64,000 bases of DNA from Mangifera indica (taxonomy: Eukaryota > Streptophyta > Magnoliopsida > Sapindales > Anacardiaceae), in assembly GCF_011075055.1 (NCBI RefSeq), contig NC_058143.1, forward strand, positions 8,819,057 to 8,883,056, in the 5' to 3' direction. The position numbers and the translations under genes are program-made. This document shows positions 24,501-35,695 of this stretch, in pieces; within the stretch, counting starts at the first letter, position 1; every line of letters begins with the position of its first letter. The notes beneath the pieces are model-generated. The model was not told where the DNA came from. It did no database searches and worked only from the letters and a program-made list of their open reading frames with translations.

Positions 24501-27360
24501 CTACCAGTGGAAGAATTGGGGCCTATTGAATTGGTCAAATCTGGTTGTTCATGTGGGAGTTTTCAGCTATGTTGAAATACTTGCAGTTCTCTCTTGTTTC
24601 CGCATTTCCAATCTTGTGGCACTTTCATCTGTTGGACTTTGGCATTTCTGGCAGCATTGCTTTTCACTTGTTAATTTGCCAGTTGACCTAAAATTTTAAG
24701 CTGAGTGTTGCCTAACAGTAGCTACAATCACAACAAATTCAACCATAACCATAACCATAACCATAACTTATCATAATTTAATATAGTAAGGCAATGAAAC
24801 ACAAGGCCACCTCCTCTATCTGACTTTAGTTACTATTTAATGTAGTAGCTAAAACAGATAGGTAAAACCCTACAATAGGCAAGCTGTGATTTTTTTTTTT
24901 TCCCTTTTTCACTATATTGCTGCTAAAGTATCTTTATTTGAATGTTCTGTCAACTGCTGATGGTGGAGATACAGTAATAGAGCCTGTCCTTAGCTGCGTG
25001 TGGTGAGCCTGACATCTATTCCTGTCTAAAGACTCTGGTGTAGTTTCTCTTAATCTTTTTTATTAATTTCACTGTGGAGAAAAAGTTTATGATGCAAAAA
25101 GAATGGGAATTATCTTGGAAAAATGTTGGAAATAATATGTTAGGAATAATCTTTATCTTAGGATTAGTTCCATCTTGTTATAATGTTTATCTTTGCCGGC
25201 TTTGTATTCATGTAGGAAGTAGCCTTGAATTATTTATAAGAAATTTTGCTTCCTACAGTTTATGCTTAGCTTTTCTTTACTAGATTTCCCTCCCTCAATT
25301 CTTTTGCTTGTTCTCTCTTTTCTAACTATTTTCTTTCCTGTTCAACATCAGTTTACTTTATGAAAACTTATTTATGGTAGTGGATATTAATCTGTTTCAT
25401 AAATTTATGGTATTGTTTTCATGATTTGCAGGAGAAACAGAGAGAGAGGAAGCATAAAAAGGAGAAGAAGGACAAAGAGAAGAGAGAAAGTAAAGAAAAA
25501 AAGGAGAAAGGTAGAAGTGATGAAAAGCACAGGGAAAAAAAAGACAAAAAGGAAAAACACAGAGACAAAAAGGAGGACAGGGATAAGGATAGAGATAAAA
25601 GTAGCGACTCGGATGAGAAGAGACTTCAAGGGAAATCTGAGGTTCATGGAGAGAAAACATCCAATGAGAAAAGATTTCTTCCAAAATCTGAGGGTAACGG
25701 AGAGAAATTCAATCAGAAAGACAAGAATAAAAACAGAGATAGGGATTTGAAGAAAGTTGCCGGGCAATTGTCAGGTTACAGTGGAGAGAAGCTCAATCAG
25801 AATGGTTATTTGGCTGGGGATTACATGGATTCTAAATTTTTACAGGAGCTGGAGAGGAGCATCAGAGATGAAGACAGAGCAACTGGGAACCAGTTGGTTG
25901 AGAAGTTTACCCGTACAGATAGAAAGGGGGATGAGGAAGTTGTTAGATTGGTGGCTAAGGCTGCTCAAAGCATGGTTGGTGGTAATGAAAAGAAGGATAA
26001 GAGAGGTGGTGATGAAAGAAAATTGGAGGAGGAAGGTGTTAGAGATGATACAAGATTCAGTGGAAATGTCATGGTTCAGGGTGTTGCTGGAGTGGTTCAA
26101 CCGAGACCTGACCGTGTTTCCAGACCACCGGAGAGATATGTTGAGAGCAAAATTGAAGGTAAAGAAAGAGCCAAAAAGAAGCAAGGAGATGATAAACGTT
26201 GGGATAAATTCAAGTATAAAGATAGAGAGAATGAAGGCCAAGGGAAGGATAAAGACAGGGATAAAGAGAAGAAAGAAGAGGAGAAAGTGAAGGGGAAAAG
26301 TGAATATAAGGAGATAGAGAAGGATATATTAAAAGACAAGAAGGATGACCTTCTAGGAACCCATGATATGAAGACCCTGCATCTTCCCAACGATAGTGGC
26401 AAGAATGCTAGCAGTGAGGCAAATATTAGGAAACGAAATGACTCTGAGACGAATGGATTTTATCGTGGTGAGTTCTATATTGAAGTAAACCATGTTATAT
26501 CACAGCAACGTATCAGTATATTAACCCCTGAAACAACATGCACATGAATAATAGAGAAGGATGAAATACTGGTTTGTTATTGGAACAATGGTTATCAGTT
26601 TTACCATTCTGTTGGGAAGTGTAGGTGTTTTACATGATCTCAGCGGTTTTTGCCATAAATTTGGAATTTGATTGACTTTCAGATTACTTTGTAGCAATTG
26701 TTGGTTATTTTTTAAAGTAGGTTCAAACTGAGGGTTCATGTTAACTAAGTTTCTGCTTCCTTTTCTATGTTTGTTACAGCTAATGACAAGAGGCCTAGTA
26801 AGTTGGCAAGGCCCACATCTCCCCATTCATTAACGGAGACCAGTAACTTGTCCAGACCCATTTCTTCCTCTCATGCATTAACAGAGACCGTTAATTTGCC
26901 AAGACCTATTTCATCCCCTCATCCATTGACAAGGAATGGAAAATTTCTTGAACCTGGCCAAACTTCTGCTTTGTTTATTTCAGATAGACAGGGGTCAGCC
27001 AATATTCTTAAGGCAGAGAATAAAGAACGAAAGGTGAATGGTATTATTTCGTCTCAGCCATTGTCTGTCCCAACAGCAAAGTCTCTGATTACGACTGTAC
27101 AAGCTGATCAAATCACTGAGGTATCTATGAAAGCACCGCACCCGGATACAAAATATCTAAACCAGGTACTGTTGGTTCCCAAAAGGGAAGAGTTGTCTAA
27201 GGACCATGACCTAGATTGGCTCATTAATGATAGCAATTCCCAATCACAGAAGCTTAAGGTGATATCCCCTGGAAACGTTGAGAAGCCAGAGGTTTGGACA
27301 GAAGCAATGAGGATAGAGTCGGCTGATGTTTGTGCCTTACCATACGTTATTCCCTTTTGA
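18540..27360 (+). CDS. lysine/glutamate-rich probable nuclear protein (3 coding exons)
   Basis: Exons 18540-18617, 25432-26467 and 26780-27360 join in phase (AAG|GTTAAT, TTGCAG|GAG, CGTG|GTGAGT, TTACAG|CT) to a 564-residue ORF. The N-terminus is MSRCFPFPPPGYEKKARS. Residues ~27-80 and ~240-330 are almost all Lys, Glu, Arg and Asp, likely charged helix with nuclear-localisation character. Between them is a conserved-looking helix FLQELERSIRDEDRATGNQL (~162-181). The C-terminus is WTEAMRIESADVCALPYVIP plus F. This start, charged body and end recur in an uncharacterised plant family, often auto-named 'myb-like protein X' or 'DNA ligase-like' because of lysine content; I see no Myb or ligase domain. 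The function is unknown. The first coding intron is 6.8 kb and loaded with transposons. Antisense and shifted ORFs over exon 2 are shadows of its biased codons. Confidence 0.85.
18964..19058. repeat. long near-perfect hairpin (43 bp arms, 9 nt loop) in intron
   Basis: Arms 18964-19006 and 19016-19058 are complementary at 40 of 43 positions by eye, around loop AAGACTTAG. The core arm reads GGATCTTGTGCATGTAT then AATTAAGTTCAAGGTG. On transcription of the host gene this would fold like a plant miRNA precursor. It could equally be a fold-back produced by replication slippage or a tiny MITE; no target-site duplication is obvious. Confidence 0.75.
20105..20449 (-). mobile_element. complete TRIM retrotransposon (345 bp)
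   Basis: Two 99 bp direct repeats (20351-20449 as 5' LTR, 20105-20203 as 3' LTR, minus strand) flank a 147 bp internal part. The LTRs start TGTTA(G/T)GATCCCAA; the 3' copy ends ATATCA. Two bases inside the 5' LTR is TGGTATCAGAGT (20348-20337), matching the primer-binding site for initiator methionine tRNA. A purine-richer AGAGCGTGGTAG precedes the 3' LTR. Perfect 5 bp target duplications GATTG flank it (20100-20104, 20450-20454). There is no coding capacity, so it must be mobilised by proteins from another element. Confidence 0.88.
20873..21075. repeat. two-copy tandem duplication, ~113 bp unit
   Basis: The segment CAACATGTGTG(A/T)TGCAGC(T/A)CTCTCACTGTAAACAACTGAAA occurs at 20902 and 21015, preceded in both by an A-rich stretch and a CTAG(A/G)AC or CCTAGGAC box. 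A few substitutions separate the copies. It lies inside the first coding intron. Confidence 0.7.
21395..21439. repeat. perfect 17 bp-arm hairpin in intron
   Basis: Arms CAAGTATTATGTTCTTG (21395-21411) and CAAGAACATAATACTTG (21423-21439) are exact inverted copies around an 11 nt loop. The antisense/sense short ORF across it has no support. Confidence 0.75.
23100..23240 (+). repeat. 5' LTR of the gag-bearing element
   Basis: Its two ends match the TRIM LTR: TGTTAGGATCCCAA..AAGGTATG at the start, and CTCAATA(T/G)CTAGCTTTTGA..TGTGGTT(T/C)TC..TTCGTAT(C/T)A at the end. It is about 42 bp longer because of an internal duplication-like AGTATG(A/G) stretch near 23,150-23,180. Confidence 0.75.
23100..24560 (+). 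mobile_element. truncated gag-bearing short-LTR (gypsy-type) retrotransposon
   Basis: A 141 bp LTR (23100-23240) begins TGTTAGGATCCCAA and ends TTCGTATCA. Two bases later is TAGTATCAGAGC (23243-23254), one mismatch from the initiator-tRNA primer site. A Gag pseudo-ORF follows from about 23,500: GWLYNVERYFYMNQV, MEGAALGWFQWMEMHEPV, AILDKFGSTQDG, EYRGRFEIMMSLSKDV, VFINGLAQEI. It ends with a zinc-knuckle-like CFN*ENKYSRGHRC near 24,330, where the second cysteine codon has become TGA. Several other stops break it. Homology ends near 24,540 before any protease; no RT or 3' LTR is found before exon 2. It is an inactive relic inside the host gene's intron. Confidence 0.75.
24741..24768. repeat. short (AACCAT) tandem run
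   Basis: Four and a half copies of AACCAT in the intron. It is not the plant telomere repeat. Confidence 0.7.
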
Positions 27361-27900
27361 TTGGTTTACATATGAGCATGATTTGTCCTCTCCCTGGGTG
27401 GATTTGGGGAATCTTCCATAGGAGCACATCGTGGGAAACTGCAGCAGCGTCTAGCCTTTTGGGTGGAATTGTTCAATATTTTTTAGCTGCATTCGTCATC
27501 ACCAAGTCTTTGAAATGTTTCGGTCATGCACCATAGTGTGGCGTAGTGCACCGTTGTGGAACAAGGATTGGAGGTGTGACTTTAGTTGTTGGTTTGGAGG
27601 CACTAATTCATTCAAAAAAATTCCATAAGAGCAGCCAAGTGTGGTTGCTGGAGAAGGGAGATGTCAAAGCTTGTGGGGTTCTAATTGAGAATGTAAGAGA
27701 GACAAGCGGTGGTGTTTGAAACACCACTGCAATTTTGATTTGTAACATAGAACTGGTATTCTCATAAGTTGTAAGATAGAGCGAAAGAAGTAGCTGCAGT
27801 CATTCATTAACTCTCATGTAACTGCTGTTCATAATTGCATTCAACTTTCCTAATAACTGCCTGTGTGTATAATAATAAACATGGTTTTAGCTATTGTTAA
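27361..27900 (+). terminator. 3' UTR and poly(A) signal of the lysine-rich gene
   Basis: The stretch after the TGA has no coding support and contains a canonical AATAAA at 27874-27879, preceded by TGTGTGTATAAT (a far-upstream-type U/G-rich element). The likely cleavage site is some 15-30 bases downstream. A 68-codon ORF that overlaps the stop codon is not credible. Confidence 0.5.
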
Positions 27901-29094
27901 TGAATCTATTCCGTCACATGGGAAGCTTTCTGTTGCAGTCTTTTAGTGTGAAGTTCCAATTTTTTCGGGCTGTGTTTTTGTGTCCGACTCAAAGTGGGTT
28001 TTGTATGAGGATTAATGTTTCCCTGTAACGTTCGAATTGTATGTGTGCGAGGATAAAATAAGAGAAATTAAATTAAATATCCAAACTTGCATATAGCTCA
28101 CACTTTTGAAGGATTTAAAACCAATTACCCAAAATTTAAACTACTTAGCAAAATACCCAAATATTTTAAAATAATACCCAGAATACATTTCATTCTCTTT
28201 ATATAAACTCTAACCCCACATAAGAACCAGTACATTTTCAAATAACGTGTATGTGGTATACAGTTCGTGTTTCTTAGTTTGATCCAAAGGAAATCAATTT
28301 GTGATATCAAAGTATTTATGCAAATCTTAATCCAAAACTTTATTTTTTCAAAATTTTTTAAATATTTGCTTAGAATTGTGTCTAAAATTTGCAATGCTAG
28401 AAAAATATAAGAGGTATTTTGATATTATAATTGTAGAGTTGAAATGATATTTTACAATGCGGAAGTGTTATAGATATTAAGCAATGTGTGGTGGGTGAAA
28501 TGACATTTGCCAATGTATGGTGTACATGGATATTTTACTCGAATATTTGGCAAATTTCATCAGTTTTTTAGGTGAGATTCTATTAGTTATGAAACGTAGA
28601 AATCAATCAAATGAGTGTAATAGCTGTGAAGTAGGGGTAAATTGATATTTAATAGTATGGCGGTGAAGTGTAATTTATGCTGTGAGGGTAAATTATATTT
28701 TATAAAATTCACGTCAAATTATTCCAAGTATATTATTAGTTGCGATTTCAAGTAGAATTTTAGAATAAGTGTAACCAGAATATGTGTAATAAAGAGATAT
28801 TTTACTATGAAACTCTAAATCTCTAAAATTATGTAAATCATGTAATTCAAACCCCTTCAAAGTCTAAAACTGTAAAACATTACAACCATCATTACCCAAA
28901 AAAACTAATAAATTGAATTTTTGCTCATGAAATAAAGGTGATTATATTGGTACAGTTTAATATGAAATTTTCTGATCAAATTTGCTATCAATATTGACCA
29001 TTGTAGGATCGATCGAAAATAGCGGGTTATATTTTAGTTTGATATGGAGGAAAAGAGAGATGTAAAATCAATATATCATATTTACAGGCATGAC

Positions 29095-30510
29095 GGACAA
29101 GAAATTGGGCACTACAACATTGAGAGGCACATCAAAAGAGTCATTTACATTGTTACTAAATTATTATTACAATTTAGTGTGTGCTAATCCGAGTACCATA
29201 ACACATACAAATGGATGAATAGCAGTGCTTTCACTATTATTTTATGGCATTGGGTTGTAGCATATGCACACTTCAATGACATATTCCCAAGTTATTTGCA
29301 TTGATGTTGCTTTCTTGAAAGGTTGATATCTAAGACATTTATTTGTCATTATGGTATTGGATGGTAATAATTAGATCTACCCAGTGGTTTTCAGTGTGGG
29401 AGGTAAGGAAGATCATGCAATATGGTCTTGGTTTTTGACAAAGCTTAAAGATTGCATTTGTGAAGTACTAAAGTTGACAATAATTTTAGATCAACATTAT
29501 GTTATCATCTCTACAAAGGCTGAAGTTTTTCTAAACGTACACCATGGATATTATTGTCATCACCTTCAATGTAACATGCGATTGAAGTACAATTATAACA
29601 CAATACTTGCATGGTTGTATTGGAAAACAATGAAGACTTGTACAGTGCTAAAGTTCAAAACATGATGGGAGCATTGGACGAAGTTCACCCTATAGCGAGA
29701 GCTTACCTATGTGAGGTGGGTCTTCATTTATGGACAAAGGCATATTTTCCAGGCCATAAGTATAATATAATGACAACCAACATTGTAAAGTTATTTAATG
29801 CACTTGTCAAGCACACTCAAGGTTTGCCCATTTTTATGTGGGCAGAGTTCATATGAGGCACCTTACATTGATGGTTTTAAAAGAAAAGAAATCATGCAAG
29901 TATGTTTATTTTCATTAACAATATTTGAAATCACCATGCTTCTTGAAACTTATGCTTAATTACTTTTAGATATGCTGACACCTTTAAAAATTGTAGATGT
30001 TTGCACCCACTAGGTAAAACCATGGATAAAAAATAAGATTGCCAACCATGTATAAAAGTCTTTGAACTTGAAAGTGCTTCTTATTACAAATGAATGGTAC
30101 AAGAAACTAGGTAGTGGCCAATTCATTGGCCTGGGGGACCTTGAGAAGCCAACATGTACTTGTAAAAAATTTTAGCTTTCACAAATTCCTTACAAGTATG
30201 TTATAATTGCAACAAGATATATGAAGCTCTCTAATGTCTATAAATTGGTTTATCTCAACTACAAAACCACATTCTATCGTGCAATGCATGCAGATGTTGT
30301 TAGTCCACTTGGGGATTAATTAGATTAGTTACATGTCAAGGATGCCGAAGTTATCCATCCACCTTTTATTGATCGTTGTCAAATAATTCGTCCTTCAAAA
30401 AAAGACAGATGCCCTTTACAGGGTAAGGTTATTGTATGACAGTTTTGTGGTTGATGTAATCAATCTCGGCATACATGACTGAATTGCCAAAGCCTAAAAT
30501 AAAAGCCTAG
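29095..30510 (+). pseudogene. MULE-1 transposase relic
   Basis: The order matches MURA-type transposases. First comes CANPSTITH near 29,180, then the first catalytic-aspartate block CIDVAFLKG (Asp codon 29303-29305), LDGNN and YPVVFSVGGKEDHAIWSWFL. Next is the second block, II-LDQHY (Asp 29489-29491), with HHGYYCHHL. Then comes HLWTKAYFPGHKYNIMTTNI (about 29,728-29,790), where the usual following NIAESLN reads NIVKLFN. A SWIM-like TCTCKKF near 30,155 has lost its Cys-x-His partner (YKY). The end resembles a zinc knuckle (FCG*CNQSRHT*LNC, about 30,440-30,485). At least five stops and shifts make it inactive. The region left of 29,095 back to the inverted end is noncoding. Confidence 0.8.
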
Positions 30511-30949
30511 CTTTGTATCATCTAGTTTATCAAAAAAGAGATAAAGGTGGGAGATCATGACATACCTTACCGTGATTGCCTTGACCTTTTGTTAAGTCTT
30601 ATTTATGTTAACTCAAAACTTGTCAATGTACTTATTGAAATAACGTGTTATATTATTAATGTCAATATTGATTTCATACATCCCTTTATTTCTGTTCTTT
30701 GTTATTAGGAAAATTATTATTAGTAACATTACCACATAAATATATGATAACGGATATAACATATGCAAACATATAAACTTTTATATGTACAAAAACAATG
30801 CATATAACATAGTGAAGATATATACCTAAAAACATGTAAAAAAATGAAATCATACACATAAACAATAAACAAAAACATGCAAACAATAAAATCAAATACA
30901 TATAGATATACAAATGCACATAAATGCATAAAAGTGACTCAATATCCTG

Positions 30950-31450
30950 AAAATATAATTGCATGGCCAAACGTGTGTGTATACCTCTAGAGTTCTCATG
31001 GGGAAATCAATACTCCAGCCAAACGCCAAACACTCGATGAATTGTAACATGATTAAAGTGTAATCACTGAATCCAAAATCCTGTTGGGGTACATCAACCA
31101 CCTTGCACAACAATAATTCATTATCTCATGGTGATTGCCATGTGATGGCCCAAAACTTTGTTGCATCCAGTAAACACAATATCATGCTCATATACAGTAT
31201 CATCTTACGCGTAAACCCATTTCATTTGGAAGTAAAATCCTCTTGCTAGTTATATACAGTAACTGTTCGCTCATTGAAATCTAGGACACTTGTGACCAAG
31301 TGCGCATTGTTAAATTTAATGGGGATGAAAACACGTAAATATTGATAAATTATAGTCAATAGACGTTAATTATTTATGTAATGATAACTAACTGGATATA
31401 GTACCTGATTCACCTTTCCCTATGGTTTGAAATATAAATTAAGGCGGAAG
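30950..31450 (-). pseudogene. Ulp1-like (C48) protease relic of MULE-1, catalytic residues lost
   Basis: The minus strand reads VFIPIKFNNAHLVTSVLDF, then VTVYN, and further on KVVDVPQQDFGFSDYTLIML. Ulp1/SENP cysteine proteases use His-Asp-Cys in the contexts HW, VYDS and DCG. Here the His remains (AHLV), the Asp position reads Asn (VYN) and the Cys position reads Tyr (SDY). It could not cleave SUMO-like substrates. It faces the transposase, tail to tail. Confidence 0.7.
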
Positions 31451-33500
31451 GCGTCCACTAATTTGGTAAAATGATCGGGCCACTTGTATTGACCTGACTA
31501 GCTTTCATTCCATAACTTATGCTCTAATGAGATATGTGCAACAAAGAATATGTGGACTGTTGTCCAATTTTTTCGGATGTCATCCATAGGGTCATGTTAG
31601 CGCTAACACAATAGACCCAACAATGAATCTATATTTTTTTGATAGACATAAAAACAACATTAGTTATATTTATAAATATATAATAGTAAATGAATATAGT
31701 CTACTAACCTTATCGAATAGCCATCCTAGCGATTCTATCACAGTGGTTCAAAACTCAAATTTTAGCCTCATACCAATGTCAGACACGTCTTTGATCTCTA
31801 AGGGATTAGCATGCTCGTACCATTTCTTGAAGGCTTTTTGACGTTCGATGGCTAATATGGGAACTTGAGGTCTCACTCGTTGCATTCTTGGTTTAAATAG
31901 GTTTGCGTAGCGTAATGAACAAGTGGGCCTTTCTTCACAATCTAATCCTGAAACGTCTGCAAAAAACCACCAAAATACCAAAATATATATGTTAAGAAAA
32001 ATAAAAATTTAATTTCAAATTAATCAATAAAATGGATAATGATACCTTTTATACGAAAATAGTCTTGGTCGAGGAATCCCTCAATGATGTCAGGTTAATC
32101 ACACCTGACCATATGGTCAATTAGGGAAGGGACATATAAACAATAAATAAACTTTCAATCTTTTCATTAGCCAACTGAAAATCATTATGGACATATATGT
32201 ATATACCTCATTGAGCTCTCCTTGTGATGGGATGTCAACCACCTCAACCCCTTGGGAGGGAATGCCAATCATGTTCCATTGGGAGGCAATATCAATCACT
32301 TCTTTGCTAGCACTTAGAGGGATGTCTGTTATGTAGAACCATCAAACATCCTATAAAGATGACACATGAAAAGTTCATCACATTATTAGATTTAATAGTA
32401 TGTCGTATACTTATGAACAACATTGTGCCTACTCTACTATCGATGACAACGTATATGGGGAATCTCTCATGCCTATTACCTTGGACAAAGATTAATAATA
32501 AATGCTTCATTTTCACTTATGTTGACTATGATAGTAAAGAGTTAATCAAAGGGTTTGACTAAAGTTATTCTTACTTTCATTATCTAACCTGCTGTCATAA
32601 TGAGACTCCTGCTTGATGGTTCTTTATCACCCTTGGGATGCTAAAATAACATCAAAAATTGCTATTAATTAGTTAATCAAAAAATTTCAATAACACTACT
32701 TTTGGGATGTTGTAACAGATTATTACTTACGTTAACTAAGGGAAGAGATGTCATAATGGGGCCTACAGTTGATGGTTTGTCATCATCATCATGAGGTTGT
32801 AACAACATATACAAAATTTCATGTACACATTGATATTGCATTAAAAATTAAAATATAAAAGGTAACTGAGTTAACAACATATACAAAATTTCATGTACAT
32901 ATCAGGACGATAGTGTTTCTCTCTGATATAACAACCTCTAGATAACGCAATATAGCTTTTATATTACCTAGTCTGGCCTCTATGTCACTAATCCTTGCAT
33001 TTTGAGCCCTAAAATGAACCAAGAGAAGATTTCCCCATTGAGCCAATGTAATATCGAAGTAATGCATCAATGGCTCATAAACGGTGGTGAGGGGATCAAT
33101 TAAGCTAGCTCTATCACTGGGGGTATAGTAGGGGCCTCTTCTGAAATCGACTTGATGAAAAGCACTACTAGGGCCACCTTTGAAAAAGGGATGTTCAAGT
33201 GGCACTACGAGGCCTTCTTTGAACTAGGCTCCATGGGAAACTCAACGAGAGCCTTAATAGGCTTGGGTGCAATCATTAGAGAAACAATATCATAACATAC
33301 AGTTATTACTTTGGGGGAGCTTAATGTTGATGATGAAGACTCGAGTCGGGGAATTCCTAGGTAGCAAACGATATTAGGATAGCAAGCTTTTGCCTTTTTA
33401 CTTGAAGATAGGACTAATAGAAAATTAACATCATCTTGCTTATTAAATTGTATCAATGAACATTTGTCGCAAGACAAATAATAATTAATCAATTAGGAAT
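31451..33500 (-). pseudogene. linker part of the MULE-1 Ulp1-type gene
   Basis: Between the protease and the DUF1985-like region, the minus strand holds broken open stretches, for example 33205-32891 (starts MPLEHPFFKGGPSSAF; has ARISDIEARLGNIKAILRYL, a likely coiled coil) and 33492-33205 (basic/serine-rich). This is the usual poorly conserved centre of plant Ulp1-transposon proteins. Assignment rests on position between the two recognisable ends. Confidence 0.45.
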
Positions 33501-33599
33501 TGCTTACCGTATTTCTATTGAATATAGTTCCGATATCATTCCATCTTAGGATGTCTCTCATACGCCACCTCAACTTGCACGGACTTATTGTAATTAACA

Positions 33600-34250
33600 C
33601 CTAATCCACCCAACTATCTAATGTACAAGCATCTCGTAGATCCAAAACTACAATATGAACATTATCATGCTAATTTTATCAATTACCATTATAGTAATTG
33701 TTTTTTATTTTAATCATAAAAATTCTTTACAATAGTAAATGATACACATTCTCCCTACAGATACATATTCTCTTAGTGCAATAGGACATGGATCAGTACG
33801 TCACCTAGCATACCCATTCTCCTTACAGGTATCCATTTAATCCATCCATATGATTAAATAATTGGAGAACCTTTTGGGATATCAATTTTCAAGTGTCGTT
33901 CCCCAGTAATGCCAAATGAAGATAATAAAATAAGGCTAACTTAATTGTGTTGTTGTCATAATCCCTCCATGCCCTTTTCTTGAATATGTATTCTAGATTA
34001 TTGCATATGATAAACCATGAATCGTAGAAATAGGAGTCTCGAATCTTCTGTTTGGCATCTCAGGGAAGACAAAGGTCAATGTATATCAACCTGCTAAAGT
34101 GAAAGCCCATAATAACAAAGAACTTGAATACGTTAAACCTTACATCAACACCATTAACCTTGAACTATAGTTGATCTCTCACATCGGCTTTGATCACCTC
34201 TCTTAAAATGAAGGAGTGTATCAATATTTTATTAACTCTAGTGTCACGAC
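33600..34250 (-). pseudogene. DUF1985-like N-terminal region of the MULE-1 Ulp1-type gene
   Basis: On the minus strand, FKVNGVDVRFNVFKFFVIMG is followed by FSRLIYIDLCLP, a FKKRAWRDYDNNTIKLALFY stretch and LGND. The pattern of a ligand-like N-terminal domain followed by W.DYD-type residues is typical of DUF1985 regions that precede Ulp1 domains in plant MULEs. Stops interrupt it. Confidence 0.55.
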
Positions 34251-34587
34251 ATGTAGTAATTGACCAAAACACATCGATCGAATGATCTGCAACCTACTTC
34301 TGTATCATTCATCTTTTATAGTAGATATCAAGTCTCGATGCTCATGTGAGCTCACTATAGCCCTAAAGTGTCGCTTAACAGCAAAGAATCTTAATTCCCC
34401 CTTGGCTCCTCACATTTACTTTTCTGTAATCCTCTTTTTAATAGAAAAGAAATCGTAATTAAGACAATTTTTATAATAAATGCTTTATTCAGAAATACGG
34501 ACACAAAATTTGAAATTTAAACATAAAAAAACCCTTAATATGGGATTTTTCTATTTCTGCCCTGCAATGGAAAAATCATAACATCCT

Positions 34588-34609
34588 CCCCCCCCCCCCC
34601 CCCCCCCCC
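34588..34609. repeat. 22-base poly-C tract
   Basis: An uninterrupted run of 22 C on +, followed by AACCC, in an otherwise AT-rich region of MULE-1. Nothing comparable occurs elsewhere in the window. Confidence 0.85.
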
Positions 34610-35685
34610 AACCCAAAATGGTAAATCCTCAAATGAGTAGATTGAATACTTTATTCGAGAATACAAACTTAAAATTTAAAATGAACACATCTAAGAACCA
34701 CTGCATTATTAAAAATATTTCAATTGTAATGATAAATTCTTTCTTTGGATCTACATGTCAAAAAACCCTAAATTGAAACTATCAAAAATAATAAAATATA
34801 TATCAATTTTCATAATAACTACTTAATTTAGAAAAACTGACATAAAATTTGAAAACTACATATTGAAAAAACCTTTAGAATTAAGAACATATCAATTTGC
34901 CCCTTTACCCTAAACTAACAATTTCAAGAGATGGGAACTGTTTCAAAACTCACACTTTTCCTCTTCCTTACGATCTCATCAGTCTCTCAGGTTTTAAAAA
35001 GTGACTTTTTGTCCCTATTTGCAGTCCCAAGAGTATAACAAGTTTCAAGACTAACTCTTCACCCTACACCTCGTGATCCCACGAGGCTATCACTATTTGA
35101 AAACTTGCAAAAACCTCGACGTCCCTAACTAATTTAACCTTGTGATTTTAGCTCGGATTTCTTGAGCTTAGTTGAGATGCCACAAGGTTAGATTTCCTTA
35201 CCCAAAATCCTTTTTGTGACTCTTATTTCAGCAACAATAAAAACTACACTTATTCTAACACAAATCGCTAACAAAATTCATTTGAAAAACGAAAGATTCA
35301 ACCTATATAATCAATTGTTTAAAACCAAAAATCCTAACCTAAAAAATGCCAAAAATCTTCATCTAGTCGCTTAAATCTCAACGCCAAAATGAATAAATTA
35401 TGACAAGAAATGATGGTCTTACCTCTTTTGCCATTTTCGTCACTAAAAAACTTGAAAAGTCGTTATAGAAAAGAGCTAGATGTCACATCTTGATTTTTGC
35501 TTCCATCTCTTGTGAGTTTGCACAATAGATTTGTAAGAGAAAAGAGTTGGGTGAAGTTGATAAGGTTTGTTTTATATGGGGGCATTTTCATCAATTCACA
35601 ATAATTGGGTATATTGGTTTTGTGTTAATAGAGTTAAGTAATTTTGTTTTTGGCATAGAAAATTTGGGTATTTAATTTAATTACT
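34610..35685. other. noncoding right arm of MULE-1
   Basis: No coding is recognised between the DUF1985-like relic and the right inverted end. It may hold the promoter of the minus-strand Ulp1-type gene. Confidence 0.45.
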
Positions 35686-35695
35686 TGATAAAATA

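Larger units (their letters stand above)
28061..35686. mobile_element. MULE-1, 7.6 kb Mutator-like element with perfect TSD
   Basis: A perfect 9 bp direct repeat GATAAAATA flanks the element (28052-28060 and 35687-35695), the hallmark length for Mutator transposons. The ends are inverted: AGAGAAATTAAATTAAATATCCAAA at the left versus AAGTAATTAAATTAAATACCCAAAT read inward on the minus strand from 35686. Similarity weakens after about 30 bp. Inside lie a MULE transposase relic on + (about 29,095-30,510) and, facing it, an Ulp1-like protease/DUF1985 relic on - (about 34,250-30,950). The internal genes carry many stops, so it is not autonomous. Confidence 0.82.

Noticed and set aside
24741..24768. 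Possible telomere-like repeat
   Set aside because: The unit is AACCAT, not the plant CCCTAAA repeat, and only four and a half copies.
25405..26402. Long ORFs on - and in other + frames over exon 2
   Set aside because: They are produced by the lysine/glutamate codon bias of the true exon; the spliced frame is supported by splice sites and both conserved protein ends.
27330..27536. 68-codon + ORF overlapping the stop of the lysine-rich gene
   Set aside because: Out of frame and within the 3' UTR; no motif.
30686..30970. Hydrophobic minus-strand ORFs
   Set aside because: AT-rich sequence beyond the protease relic; tyrosine/isoleucine/cysteine content reflects base composition.
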